The position numbers and the translations under genes are program-made. Below, in pieces: positions 25,307-35,920 of a stretch of 64,000 nt of DNA. The notes below the pieces were generated by a model. The model saw nothing but the letters and a program-made list of their open reading frames with translations, searched no databases and was not told the DNA's origin. Origin of the DNA: Scylla paramamosain (taxonomy: Eukaryota > Arthropoda > Malacostraca > Decapoda > Portunidae); assembly GCF_035594125.1 (NCBI RefSeq), contig NC_087158.1, positions 4,670,001 through 4,734,000 on the forward strand, in the 5' to 3' direction. Numbering within the stretch: position 1 is the first letter of the stretch; the number at the start of each line of letters is the position of its first letter.

Positions 25307-28300
25307 GGCGATTTTCTACGTAATTAACTCACAAACACTGAAAATACACGTTTTTGGCAATGTTATTCTGTTCCCCATAAATTGTGTTTTGCATGCGTTT
25401 TTACCGTTTTGGTACGTAATAAGCTCAAAACACTCACAAGAGAAGTTTTTGTAATCTTTTCGTTTCTCATATTGGGTGCTTTCCATGCTTTTTGGCGTAT
25501 CTGTGCTTAGTAAGCTCATAAAGACTCAGACCTGTTTATAGAATTGTCGTTTCTTTTCCCCATATAGCGTGCTTTCCATGTATTTTGGAGTTTTGGTACC
25601 TAACAATATGAAATCCACTCAAAAAATACACGTTATTGTTATTTATTTTTTATCCTTTTTTTTTTCCTCCATAAACAGTGCTATTAACGCATTTCGCGTT
25701 TTGGTGCGTAATAAGCATAAAAACACTCATAATACAAGTTTGTCTTAACGTTCTTTGTTTTCCTATATGGGTTGATTTGGATGCATTTTGCCGTTTAGTA
25801 CGTAATAATGAGAAAAACACTCAAAATGCACGTGTTTGGTAATGTTCCCTTTCTCCATAAAGAGTGCTATTCATACGTCTTATCGTTTTCGTACAAAAGA
25901 AGCTCAAAAAACACTTATAATATACAATTCTTGTAATGTCCTTTCGTGTCACCATATAGGGTACTTTGTATGCATTTTGTTGTTTTTATATGTAAGAATC
26001 TCAAGAAACTCAAAATACACTTTTCTGGTAATGTTATTCTCTTTCTCCATAAAGGGTATTTTGCAATCATTTTAGCGTTTTGGTACGTAAGGAGCTCAAA
26101 AACACTAAAAAACACGTTTTTGATTTTTTTTTTCCATATAAAGAACTCTCCATTTTATCTATTTATTTATTTATTTATTTATTTGTTTATTTTTCAGCAT
26201 TTAAGTGCTTAACACGCTCAAAAACATTCAAGAGACATGTTTCTCGAAATATCGTTTCGTTTCCCCATAGACAGTGATTTGCATGCATTTTGACGGTTTT
26301 CATACATAGCATTGTAAAAATCACTCAAAATACAAGTTTTTGGTAGTTTTGTTTTGTTTCTCCATATATTAAAGCGTTTTCGCGTTTTGGTACCTAAAAA
26401 GGTCAAAACACTCATAATACATGTTTCTCGTTGCCACATACGGGTTTATTTACTAGTATTTTGGGTTTTGGTATGGAAAAATGTGAACACTCAAAATACA
26501 CTTTTTGATAATGTTGTTCTGTTTCTCCACATGGATTACTATTAATGTGCTTAAGCGTTTTGGTACCCAAAAAGATCTAAAACACTCATAATATACGTTT
26601 CCCGTAAATACTTTGGTATCCCTAAAAAGGGTTTTTTTTTTTAATGCTCTCTGGTGTTTTTTGCGTAACAAGCATAAAAACTCAAAATAACAATTTTTAG
26701 TAATGTAATTTTTTTTTTCTGCTTACAGGGTGTTTTTGCATGCATTGTAACGTTTTGGTACGTATGAAGTCAAAAACACTCAAAAGACACGTTTTTGGTA
26801 ATGTTTCGTTTTCCAAAATAGGGAGCTTTCCATGCCTTTTAGCGTTTTGGTGCCTAGCACGCTCATAAAAATTCTGTAATTGTCGCTTCGTTTTCCTACA
26901 GATGGTGCTTTATGCATTTTAGTGATTTGAAACATAACAATTTGAAACCACTCAAAATACAAGTTTTTGGTAATGTTGTTTCTCCATATAGAACGCTATT
27001 TATGCATTTTACATTTTCCATGGATTTTTTTACGTTTTTTGTATGTAACAAGCTTAAAACAAACCTAAAATACATATTTCCTATAATGTTATTCTGTTTC
27101 TATAATGTTATTCTGTCCATAAAGTTTTTTTTTTGTATGCATTTTTGCCTTTTAGTACGCAAGCAGTTCAAAAACACTCAAAAGACATGTTTTTGGTAAT
27201 GTTGTTTTGTTTTCCTATATAGTGAGCTTTCCATGCTTTTTAGGGGTTTGGTGCCTAACATGCTCATAAATACTGAAACGACATGTTTCTAGAAATGTCG
27301 TTTCCTTTTCCCCATAGATGGTGCTTTGCATGCATTTTAGCGTTTCATTCCTTAACATTGTGAAAAGCCCTGAAAATACACGTTTTTGATAATGTTGTCC
27401 TATTTCTCCATATAGAGTCATGTTCATGCGTTTTAGTACCTAAGAACCTCTAAAACACTCATAATAGACGTTTCTCGTGATGTCATTTCGTTTCACCATA
27501 CAGGGTAATTTGCATGCATTTGACGTTTATCAACGTAAAAAAAAAAAAAAAAAACACGTTTTTGTTAAAGTTGTTGTGTTACTTCATAAAGGGTGTTTTG
27601 CATGCGTTTTTACGGTTTTGGACCAAAGTAGCTCAAAGCCCTCAAAATCCACGTTTTTCGTTATGCTGTTTTGTTTTTTCATATAGGGTGTTTTCCACGG
27701 TTTTTAGCCTCTCGGTGCCTAGCACGCTCATAAACACTCATAAGACACGTTTCTGATAAATGCAGTTTGTTTTTCCCCATAATGGGTGATTTGCTTGCAT
27801 TTTTTGCGTTTTCGTATCTAATGTCAAATACTCTCAAAATACAAGTTTTGGCTAATGTTTTTCTCTTTCTTCATATAGAACGCTACGTTTTACGTTTTTT
27901 GTACCTGACCTTTTTGTACCTCAAAAACAGTCATAATGGACGTTTTTCGTAATGTTTTTTCGTAATCCCGTATAAGGTACTTTACATTAATTTTTGTTTA
28001 AAAAAATATATAAAAGAAAAAAACACTCTCTGGCAATGTTAACCTGTTTCTATACAAAGTGTTTTGCATGCGTTTTAGCGTTTTAGTACGTAAAAAAAAG
28101 AACTGGAAACACTCAAAAGAAACGTTTTTAGTAAAGTTTTTTTTTTGTCCCACAAAGGGTTCTTTCCGTGCTTTTTAGTGTTTTGGTGCCTAACATGCAG
28201 AAAAAAAAACACTCAAAAGACACGTTGCTTGTAATGTCGTTTCGTTTCTTCATATAGGAAAATTTGCATGCATTTGGCGTTTTGGTACGTAACAATGGGA

Positions 28301-28692
28301 AAACACTCAAAATGCAGGTTTTAGGTAGGCAAGCAGCTGAAAACACTCAAAACTGAAAAAAACAACAATAAAAATAAATGTTTTTCCTCCAAATAGAGTG
28401 CTATTGATGCGTTTTCGCGTCTTGCTACCTAATAAGCTTAAAAAAACACTCATAATAGACGTTCCTCTTAAAGTCTTTTACTTTACCGATATAGGTTACT
28501 TGGAATTCATTTTGGCATTTTTCTGCGTAACAAGCTCAAAACACTGAAAATACATTTTTCTGTTTCTCCAGAAAGCGTGTTTTACATGCGTTTTAGCGTT
28601 TTGGTACGTAAGTACCTCAAAAAAACTTAAAAGACACGTTTTTGTTAATGTTTTGTTTTTCATATATGGTTCTTTCGATACGTTTTAGCGTA
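25281..28692 (+). repeat. Satellite A, forward orientation, block 9
   Basis: About 3.4 kb of forward higher-order repeats. The CCATAAAG-GTGTTTTGCATGC monomer recurs near 27,115, 27,585, 28,050 and 28,560, spaced about 465-510 bp apart. A TTTA/ATTT simple repeat lies at about 26,156-26,192. The array ends at the CR1/L2-type fragment. Confidence 0.88.
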
Positions 28693-29434
28693 TCGCCTGC
28701 AAGGCGATGGCAACTGATTCTGACCTAATTAATATACCTATCTTCTTGTCCTCCGCAAAAATCACTGTTAATTCCACTATCCGAGTCATTGATATATATT
28801 AAAAACAACAATGGTCCTAATACTGATCCCTGTGGCACCTCACTAATTATATGATCCCACTCGGATATATAACCGTTTATTACAACTTTGTCACCTATCG
28901 CTTAGCCATGACCTTCCCATCTATCCCGTGTGCCCTAACCTTTCTCTGAAGCCTCTGATAGGGTACCTTGTCAAACCCTTTGCTAAAGTCCAGATATAGG
29001 ATGTCATAACTGTAACCATTATCTACTGCCTCGTACACTTTATTGTAAAAACTTAACAAGTTCGTCAGGCAAGACTTCCCTTTCGTGAAGCCATGCTATA
29101 ACTGATTTATCAAGTTATGTTTGTGTAAATGCTCCCTAATGTTTTTCGCTATTATTGACTCCATTATTTTACCTACAACAGAAGTTAAGCTGACAGGTCT
29201 CTATAATTAGACGCTAAAGTTTTATCTCCTTTCTTAAAGATGGGCATTAGCCTGCCTCCACATTACTGGTACCTCACCTGACTCAAGTGATTTCCTAAAG
29301 ACAGTACTAACGGCTCATTAATAACTTCTTTGCATTCCTTATGTACTCTGGGATATATTTAATCTGCCTCTGTGCCTTGAACTTTTCAGCCTATCAATCT
29401 CCTGTTCCACTTTCTCTTTAGTTATGGTAATATC
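28693..29434 (-). mobile_element. CR1/L2-type LINE fragment P, degenerate
   Basis: Minus-strand RT relic of the same family as the copy at 57,270-58,559. The reverse complement encodes in broken frames the signatures [17 protein letters not shown], [23 protein letters not shown] and [12 protein letters not shown] blocks, plus an upstream KEKVEQEIDRLKSS segment near 29,400. Many indels and stops leave only one short ORF (29,339-29,569), which itself reads into the neighbouring LINE-1x 5' UTR. It abuts LINE-1x copy F at 29,434/29,435. It is dead. Confidence 0.8.
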
Positions 29435-29681
29435 AGGAGGAGGAGGCAGTAGACACCTGCCGAAACGATAATTACTCCCAGTGAGGTCTAAAGCACTGTT
29501 CAGGGGGTGCTGTGAACTTATCATTAAACCCAGCTGTGACCTCACTGAACGTTTCCCTTTGTGTCTCACAACACAAGGGGGCAGTCACAGCCTGCCCTCT
29601 AAAGACAACTCTCTTCCTCCTCACAAAACTGCAAGCACCTAATAACACACACACCCTTCACCCAAAAATTTTAAAATCATC

Positions 29682-31679
29682 ATGGCGACTCCTACACCAG
29701 CCTCGGAGTCCCCATCTGGGGAGGGGACCATAAATGTCCCCAGGTCGGACTGCCTTTCTGTCGACGACCCTAAGTGTCTTGACACCCCCCTCAACTTTTT
29801 CTTCATTAACTTCTGCAACATTCGCGGTCTAAGATCTAATTTTCAATCTGTAGAACACCACCTCTCCTCTTCTAAACCTCATCTTCTTTTCCTCACTGAA
29901 ACTCAGGTGTCTGAGGCAACTGACAGTAGCCCCTTTTCTGTTTCCTCCTACTTTCTCTATCCTCATTTTCGATCCAAAGCTGGATGCTGCGTTTATGTGC
30001 GCAATGACTTAACCTGCTCTCGTGCCCACGCTCATGAATCTTCCGAGTTTTCCACAATCTGGCTACGACTACAGAGTCACTCTCATACTAAATTTATCTG
30101 TGCTGTATACCTCTCTCCTAACTCCTCTGACTATAAAAAATTCTTTGACTACTTAACATCCAAAGTGGAGCACATTCTGACCCTCTTCCCTTTTGCAGAG
30201 ATCTCCATTCTTGGAGACTTCAATGTTCACCACCAGCTTTGGCTTTCCTCTCCCTTCACTGACCATCCTGGTGAACTAGCCTACAACTTTGCTATCCTCC
30301 ATGAACTAGAGCAATTGGTGCAACACCCTACTCGTATTCCTGACCGTCTTGGAGATACGCCCAACATTCTTGACCTTTTCCTGACCTCTAATCCTTCTGC
30401 TTATGCTGTCACCCTTTCTTCTCCATTGGGCTCCTCCGATCACAATCTCATATCTTTATCTTGTCCTATCACTCCAATCCCTCCTCAGGATCTCCCTAAG
30501 CGAAGGTGCCTCTGGCGTTTTGCCTCTGCTAGTTTGGGGGACCTGAGTAGGTATTTTGCTGATTTTCCTTGGAATGACTACTGCTTCCGTGTCAGAGACC
30601 TGTCTTTGTGTGCTGAGCGCATAATAGAGGTGATAGTGTCTGGCATGGAGGCGTACATTCTTCACTCTTTTTCTCGTCCTAAACCTTTTAAACCTTGGTT
30701 TAACACAGCTTGTTCTCGTGCTATACATGATAGAGAGGTGGCCCACAAAAGGTACTTAAGCTTTCCATCACCAGAATCTCATGCACTTTATATTTCTGTC
30801 CGATACCATGCCAAGTCTGTTCTCCAACTAGCCAAAAACTCCTTCATTAACAGAAAATGTCAAAACCTTTCAAGATCTAACTCCCCTCGTGATTTCTGGC
30901 ATCTAGCCAAAAATATCTCCAATAACTTTGCTTCTTCTTCTTTCCCTCCTCTACTTCAACCAGATGGCACCACTGCTATCACATCTATTTCTAAAGCTGA
31001 ACTCTTTGCTCAAACCTTTGCTAAAAACTCTATCTTGGACGAGTCTGGGCTTGTTCCTCCCTCTCCTTCACCCTCTGACTACTTCATGCCACATATTAAA
31101 ATGCTTCGCAATGATGTTTTCCATGCCCTCACTGGCCTAAACCCTCGGAAGGCTTATGGACCTGATGGGGTCCCTCCTATTGTTCTCCGAAACTGTGCCT
31201 CCATGCTTGCACCTTGCCTAGTCAAACTCTTTCAGTTCTGTCTGTCAACATCTACCTTTCCTTCTTGCTGGAAGTTTGCCTACATTCAACCTGTTCCTAA
31301 AAAGGGTGACCGCTCTAATCCCCCAAACTACCGTCCTATTGGTTTAATTTCCTGCCTGTCTAAAGTTTTTGAATCTATCCTCAACAGGAAGATTCTTAAA
31401 CATCTATCAATTCACAACCTTCTATCTGATCGCCAGTATGGGTTCCGTCAAGGCCGCTCTACTGGTGATCTTCTGGCTTTCCTTACTGAGTCTTGGTCAT
31501 CCTCTTTTAGAGATATTGGTGAAACTTTTGCTGTTGCCTTGGACATATCAAAAGCCTTTGATAGAGTCTGGCACAAAGCTTTGATTTCCAAACTACCCTC
31601 CCACGGTTTCTATCCTTCTCTCTGTAACTTCATCTCAAGTTTCCTTTCTGACCGTTCTATTGCTGCTGTGGTCTCCTAA
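29682..31679 (+). CDS. LINE-1x endonuclease and N-terminal reverse transcriptase (truncated by frameshift)
   Basis: The ORF encodes 665 codons. Residues about 41-260 form an EEP (APE-type) endonuclease that nicks target DNA: FCNIRG (43-49), LTETQ with the metal-binding Glu (71-75), GDFNVHH (178-184) and SSDHNLI (251-257). Residues about 400-490 are a linker. Residues from about 490 are the reverse transcriptase, which copies element RNA at the nick: YGPDGVPP (492-499), [25 protein letters not shown] and [12 protein letters not shown] with the first catalytic Asp near 621. A deletion of about 17 bp throws the frame off just before the GVPQG and YADDT blocks, which lie downstream in other frames (YADDT near 31,780). 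The start is fixed by conservation among copies. No ORF1 precedes it. Family placement in the jockey superfamily is fairly sure; the clade is not. Confidence 0.88.
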   Translation: MATPTPASESPSGEGTINVPRSDCLSVDDPKCLDTPLNFFFINFCNIRGLRSNFQSVEHHLSSSKPHLLFLTETQVSEATDSSPFSVSSYFLYPHFRSKAGCCVYVRNDLTCSRAHAHESSEFSTIWLRLQSHSHTKFICAVYLSPNSSDYKKFFDYLTSKVEHILTLFPFAEISILGDFNVHHQLWLSSPFTDHPGELAYNFAILHELEQLVQHPTRIPDRLGDTPNILDLFLTSNPSAYAVTLSSPLGSSDHNLISLSCPITPIPPQDLPKRRCLWRFASASLGDLSRYFADFPWNDYCFRVRDLSLCAERIIEVIVSGMEAYILHSFSRPKPFKPWFNTACSRAIHDREVAHKRYLSFPSPESHALYISVRYHAKSVLQLAKNSFINRKCQNLSRSNSPRDFWHLAKNISNNFASSSFPPLLQPDGTTAITSISKAELFAQTFAKNSILDESGLVPPSPSPSDYFMPHIKMLRNDVFHALTGLNPRKAYGPDGVPPIVLRNCASMLAPCLVKLFQFCLSTSTFPSCWKFAYIQPVPKKGDRSNPPNYRPIGLISCLSKVFESILNRKILKHLSIHNLLSDRQYGFRQGRSTGDLLAFLTESWSSSFRDIGETFAVALDISKAFDRVWHKALISKLPSHGFYPSLCNFISSFLSDRSIAAVVS

Positions 31680-32535
31680 ATCTATTAACAGTGGTGTTCT
31701 TCAGGGTTCTGTCCTGTCACCCACTCTCTTATTATTCATTAATGATCTTCTAAACCAAACTTCTTGTCCTATCCACTCCTACGCTGATGATACCACCCTG
31801 CACTTTTCCACGTCTTTTCATAGACGTCCAACCCTTCAGGAGGTAAACATTTCACGCAGGAAAGCCACAGAACGCTTGACTTGACTCTGATTGGGGCAGA
31901 GCAAACTTCGTATTGTTCAATGCCTCAAAAACTCAATTCCTCCATCTATCAACTCCACACAACCTTCCAGACAACTATCCCCTCTTCTTCAATGACACTC
32001 AACTGTCCCCCTCTTCTACACTGAACATCCTCGGTCTGTCCTTTACTTATAATCTGAACTGGAAACTTCACATCTCATCTCTAGCTAAAACAGCTTCTAT
32101 GAAGTTAGGTGTTCTGAGACGTCTCCGCCAGTTTTTCTCACCCCTCCCAGCTGCTAACTCTTTTCAAGGGCCTTATCCGTCCATGTATGGAGTATACTTC
32201 ACATGTCTGGGGGGGTTCCACTCATACTGCTCTTCTAGACAGGGTGGAATCAAAAGCTTTTCGTCTCATCAACTCCTCTTCTCTAACTGACTGTCTTCAG
32301 CCTCTCTCTCACCGCCGCAATGTTGCATATCTAGCTGTCTTCTACCGCTATTTTCATGCTAACTGCTCTTCTGATCTTGCTAACTGCATGCCTCCCCTCC
32401 TTCCGTAGCCTCGTTGCACAAGACTTTCTTCTTTCTCTCACCCCTATTCTGTCCACCTCTCTAACGCAAGAGTTAATCAGTATTCTCAATCATTCATCCC
32501 TTTCTCTGGTAAACTCTGGAACTCCCTGCCTGCCT
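31680..32535 (+). pseudogene. Out-of-frame RT palm/thumb and C-terminus of LINE-1x copy F
   Basis: Open fragments at 31,660-31,884, 31,913-32,290 and 32,187-32,408 continue the protein: the SGV-QGSVLSP block, [22 protein letters not shown], and the C-terminal TDCLQPLSHRRN and ANCSSDLANCMPP blocks. Frames change at a C-rich run near 32,145 and near 32,400, where CCGTAGCC creates a stop. The catalytic Asp pair is intact. Confidence 0.82.
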
Positions 32536-32538
32536 GTC

Positions 32539-33468
32539 TTTGAGCTTGTTATGTACAAAAACACCAAAATGCATTCAAAACACTCTATATGAGTAAACGA
32601 AAAGACATTATGAGAAACGTGTATATTGAGTGTTTTAAGCTTCTTAGATATAAAAAAAATGATAAATAAGTAAACGCATGAATGTCACTTCATTTGGAGA
32701 AACAGAGTACCATTACCAAAAACGTGTATTTTGAGTTTCTTTTACATTATTAGGTACCAAAATGAAAAAAAATAAAGAAATGCATACAAAGCATCCTCTA
32801 TGTAGAAAGGAAATGACATTTTCAGAAACGTGTATTTTGAGTGTTTATGAGCATAATAGGCACCAAAACGCTAAAAAGCGTGGAAATCAACCTATATGGG
32901 AATACAAAATAACATTACCAAAAAACGTGTCTTTTGAGCGTCTTCTGAGATTCTTTCGTACCGATACGCTAAAACGAGTGTCAGACACACTTTTTGGAAA
33001 AGAGGACAACATTTTCAAAAACGGGTGTTTTATTTATTTATTTATTTATTTATTTTTATTTTTTTCAGATTGTTAGGTACCAAAGGGCCAAGACACATGC
33101 AACGTAGCCAATATAGGGACACGATATGATATAATCACAAACTTGTATTATGAGTGTTTTTGATGTTCTTAAATATCAAAACACCAAAACACGTTAATAG
33201 TACTCAATATTGAGAAACAGACCAAAATGACCAAAAACGTGTATTTTGAGTCTTATTTACTATGCTAGATACAAAAACGCAAAAATGCTTACAAAGAACA
33301 CTATATGAAGAAACAGAATAACATAACGAAAAACCTGTATTATGACTGTTCTTAAACTTGTTAGGTACCAGAACTCCATTGTGCATGGAAAGCACACTAT
33401 ATGGGAAAAGAAAACATCACCAATTTTGAGTGTTTTTTTTTTTTTAGCACCTTACGTACAAAAACAAC
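32539..33468 (-). repeat. Satellite A, reverse orientation, block 10, ending at the A/B junction
   Basis: Reverse satellite A monomers start exactly where LINE-1x F is cut. A TTTA simple repeat lies at about 33,028-33,062. The block runs into satellite B near 33,468 through a shared ACAACGAAGG-like stretch. Confidence 0.85.
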
Positions 33469-34548
33469 GAAGGGGTTGGGTTTGATGCTGCCAAAAGGAG
33501 ATTGTTCCCACCAAGGAGCCATAATGAGATTCTACCCTCGATGCAGCCACAACATGCTTGCTACCTATAAGAAGCAACAATTAGAGGGTTGGATCGATGC
33601 TGCCTCAAAATGATTGTAGACTCGATGCAGCCACAACGACATTGTTGCTTCGGTGCAGCAACAACGAGATTGTTGCCTGAATGCAGCCACAACGAGCTTG
33701 CTGCCACGATGCAGCTACAACAAGATTGTTGCCTCGATGCAGCCAAAAACAAACAACACAAACAACAAGATTGTTGCTTTAATGCAGTCAGAAATAGTTT
33801 GCTGCCTCGATGCAGCCACAACGAAATTGTTGTCTGTATGCAGGGACAACGAAGTGGTTGGCTCGATGCAGCCACAACGAGATTGTTCCCTCGATGCAGC
33901 CACAACGAGGTTTGAGCCTCGATACAGCCACAACGAGGGGTTTGGGGTCATTCAGCTGAACGAGACTTTTGCCTCGATGCATCTACAACAAGCTTGGTAC
34001 CTCGATGCATCCAGAACGAGATTGTTTCCTCGATGCAGCCACAACGAAGGGTTTAGGTTTGATGCAGCCACAAGGAGACTGTTGCCTCAAATAAGGCACA
34101 ATGACATTCTTGCCTCGATGCAGCCACATCATGCTTGCTGCCTCGAAGGTACAACAACAAAGGGTCGATGCAGCGAAAATAAATGGGTTTGCTCGATGCA
34201 CACACAACGAGATTGTTGTCTCGATGCAGTCACAAAGAGCTTGCTGCTTCGATGCTGCCACAAGGAGATTGTTGTCTCGATGCAGCGACAACGAAGGGGT
34301 TTGCTCGATGCAACCACTAAGACATTGTTGCTTCGATGCAGCCACAATGAGTTTGCTGCCTCGATGCAGCTAGAACGAACTTGATGCATCGATGCAGCTA
34401 CAAGGAGATTGTTGCCTCGATGCAGCTACAACGAGATTGGTGTCTCGATGCAGCCACGACGAGATTGTTCCCTCGATGGAGCTACAACGAGATTGTTGCC
34501 TCGATACAGCCACAACGAGGTTTGTGTCTTGATTCAGCCACAACAAGT
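33469..34548 (-). repeat. Satellite B, 28-bp minisatellite, orientation 1
   Basis: Tandem 28-bp units. In this orientation the core is CCACAACGAGATTGTTGCC followed by TCGATGCAG. Sequence variants of the middle part alternate (ATTGTTGCC, GGGGTTGGC, CTTGCTGCC). Long ORFs run through it on both strands (for example 33,653-34,384) only because the unit has no stop codon in any frame. Strand is given relative to the orientation that dominates after 39,857. Confidence 0.92.
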
Positions 34549-35586
34549 TTTTTTTTTTTTATGTAGGAAGGACACTGGCCAAGGGCAACAAAAATCCAAT
34601 AAAAAAAAAATGCCCACTGAAATGCCAGTCCAATAAAAGGGTCAAAGCAGTGGTCAAAAATTGTTGAATAAGTGTCTTGAAACCTCCCACTTGAAGGAAT
34701 TCAAGTCATAGGAAGATGGAAATACAGAAGCTGGCAGGGAGTTCCAGACTTTACCAGAGAAAGGTATGAATGATTGAGAATACTGGTTTACTCTTGCGTT
34801 AGAGAGGTGGACACAATAGGGATGAGAGAAAGAAGAAAATCTTGTGCAGCGAGGCCGCGGGAGGAGGGGAGGCATGCAGTTAGCAACATGAGAAGAGCAG
34901 TTAGCTTGAAAATAGCAGTAGAAGACAGCTAGATATGCAACATTGCGGCGGTGAGAGAGAGGCTGAAGACAGTCAGTTAGAGGGGAGGAGTTGATGAGAC
35001 GAAAAGCTATTGATTCCACCCTGTCTAGAAGAGCAGTATAGGTGGAACCCCCCCAGACATGTGAAGCATACTCCATACATGGACGGATAAGGCCCTTGTA
35101 CAGAGTTAGCAGCTGGGGGGGTGAGAAAAACTGGCGGAGACGTCTCAGAACACCTAACTTCATAGAAGCTGTTTTAGCTAGAGATGAGATGTGAAGTTTC
35201 CAGTTCAAATTATAAGAAAAGGACAGACCGAGTATGTTCAGTGTAGAAGAGGGGGACAGTTGAGTGTCATTGAAGAAGAGGGGATAGTTGTCTGGAAGGT
35301 TGTGTCGAGTTGATAGATGGAGGAATTAAGTTTTTGAGGCATTGAACAATACCAAGTTTGCTCTGCCCCAATCAGAGTCAAGTCAAGCGTTCTGTGGCTT
35401 TCCTGCGTGAAATGTTTACCTCCTGAAGGGTTGGACGTCTATGAAAAGACGTGGAAAAGTGCAGGGTGGTATCATCAGCGTAGGAGTGGATAGGACAAGA
35501 AGTTTGGTTTAGAATATCGTTAATGAATAATAAGAAGAGAGTGGGTGACAGGAGAGAACCCTGAGGAACACCACTGTTAATAGAGG
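34549..35586 (-). mobile_element. LINE-1x copy G, 5'-truncated, inserted in satellite B
   Basis: Minus-strand copy with its poly-A tail at 34,549-34,560 and 3' UTR, extending 5'-ward to the INSGVPQG region at 35,586. Satellite B continues on both sides in the same orientation. The C-terminal region is open for 184 codons. It carries the same shortened segment near 35,375 as copy F near 31,880, so the two belong to one subfamily. Confidence 0.88.
34654..35208 (-). CDS. Intact C-terminal domain of the LINE-1x protein (copy G)
   Basis: This is a 184-codon open stretch ending at the natural stop after RHLFNNF. It contains [46 protein letters not shown], the HRRN...YFQANCSSHVANC Cys-bearing segment and [19 protein letters not shown]. 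It is the only copy here where the C-run before QLLTLYKGL has the in-frame length (7 C), so it shows the correct frame for the others. The downstream function of this domain in jockey-type LINEs is not well defined. The RT palm lies upstream in another frame of the same fragment (YADDT near 35,475). Confidence 0.82.
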   Translation of the reverse strand: MNWKLHISSLAKTASMKLGVLRRLRQFFSPPQLLTLYKGLIRPCMEYASHVWGGSTYTALLDRVESIAFRLINSSPLTDCLQPLSHRRNVAYLAVFYCYFQANCSSHVANCMPPLLPRPRCTRFSSFSHPYCVHLSNARVNQYSQSFIPFSGKVWNSLPASVFPSSYDLNSFKWEVSRHLFNNF

Positions 35587-35920
35587 TTGCCTCGATGCAG
35601 ATTAACGAGACATTTGCTTTGATGCATCCACAACGAGTTTGCTACCTCGATGCAGCCAGAACGAGATGCAGCCATAAAGAAGGGCTTGGGCCTCATGCAG
35701 CCACAAGGAGATTGTTGCCTCGAAAGGACCACAACGAGATTCTTGCTTCGATGCAGCCACAACGAGCTTGCACACTCGATGCAGCCACAACGAGGGGGTT
35801 GGACCGGTACAGCCATAAAGAGACTGTTGCCTCAATGCAGCCACAACGAGGGAGGTTCTGTTGATGGAGCAATAACGAGATTTTTGCATCGGCAGTCACA
35901 ACGCGATAGGTGCCTCTATA
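35587..35920 (-). repeat. Satellite B, orientation 1, between LINE-1x copies G and H
   Basis: About twelve 28-bp units (CCACAACGAG...GCCTCGATGCAG) in the same orientation as before copy G, ended by the 5' terminus of LINE-1x copy H. Confidence 0.9.

Larger units (their letters stand above)
29435..32538 (+). mobile_element. LINE-1x copy F, near full length, 3' end lost
   Basis: This is the best-preserved LINE-1x in the window. It has the complete 5' UTR (29,435-29,681), the start ATG at 29,682 and coding sequence through to the C-terminal WNSLPA block at about 32,530. There the sequence changes abruptly to reverse satellite A, so the 3' UTR and tail are missing. Compared with other copies it has lost about 17 bp around 31,672 (between AAVV and the SPKSI block) and has a shortened segment near 31,880 that it shares with copy G. 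The predicted intact family length is about 3.3 kb with one ORF. Confidence 0.9.

Noticed and set aside
10955..28692. Small ORFs (60-100 codons) throughout satellite A
   Set aside because: They follow the satellite repeat, occur on both strands, have low-complexity Phe/Lys-rich translations and show no domain.
29472..29821. Short minus-strand ORFs in the LINE-1x 5' UTR (also at 2,744-2,926 and 54,615-54,797)
   Set aside because: The same 60-codon frame recurs in several copies because the UTR is conserved as DNA. It lies antisense, with no domain or independent support.
33653..34384. A 243-codon ORF, and many others of 60-210 codons across satellite B on both strands
   Set aside because: They are read from 28-bp repeats with no stop in any frame, both strands are open, and there is no domain, start context or conservation apart from the repeat.
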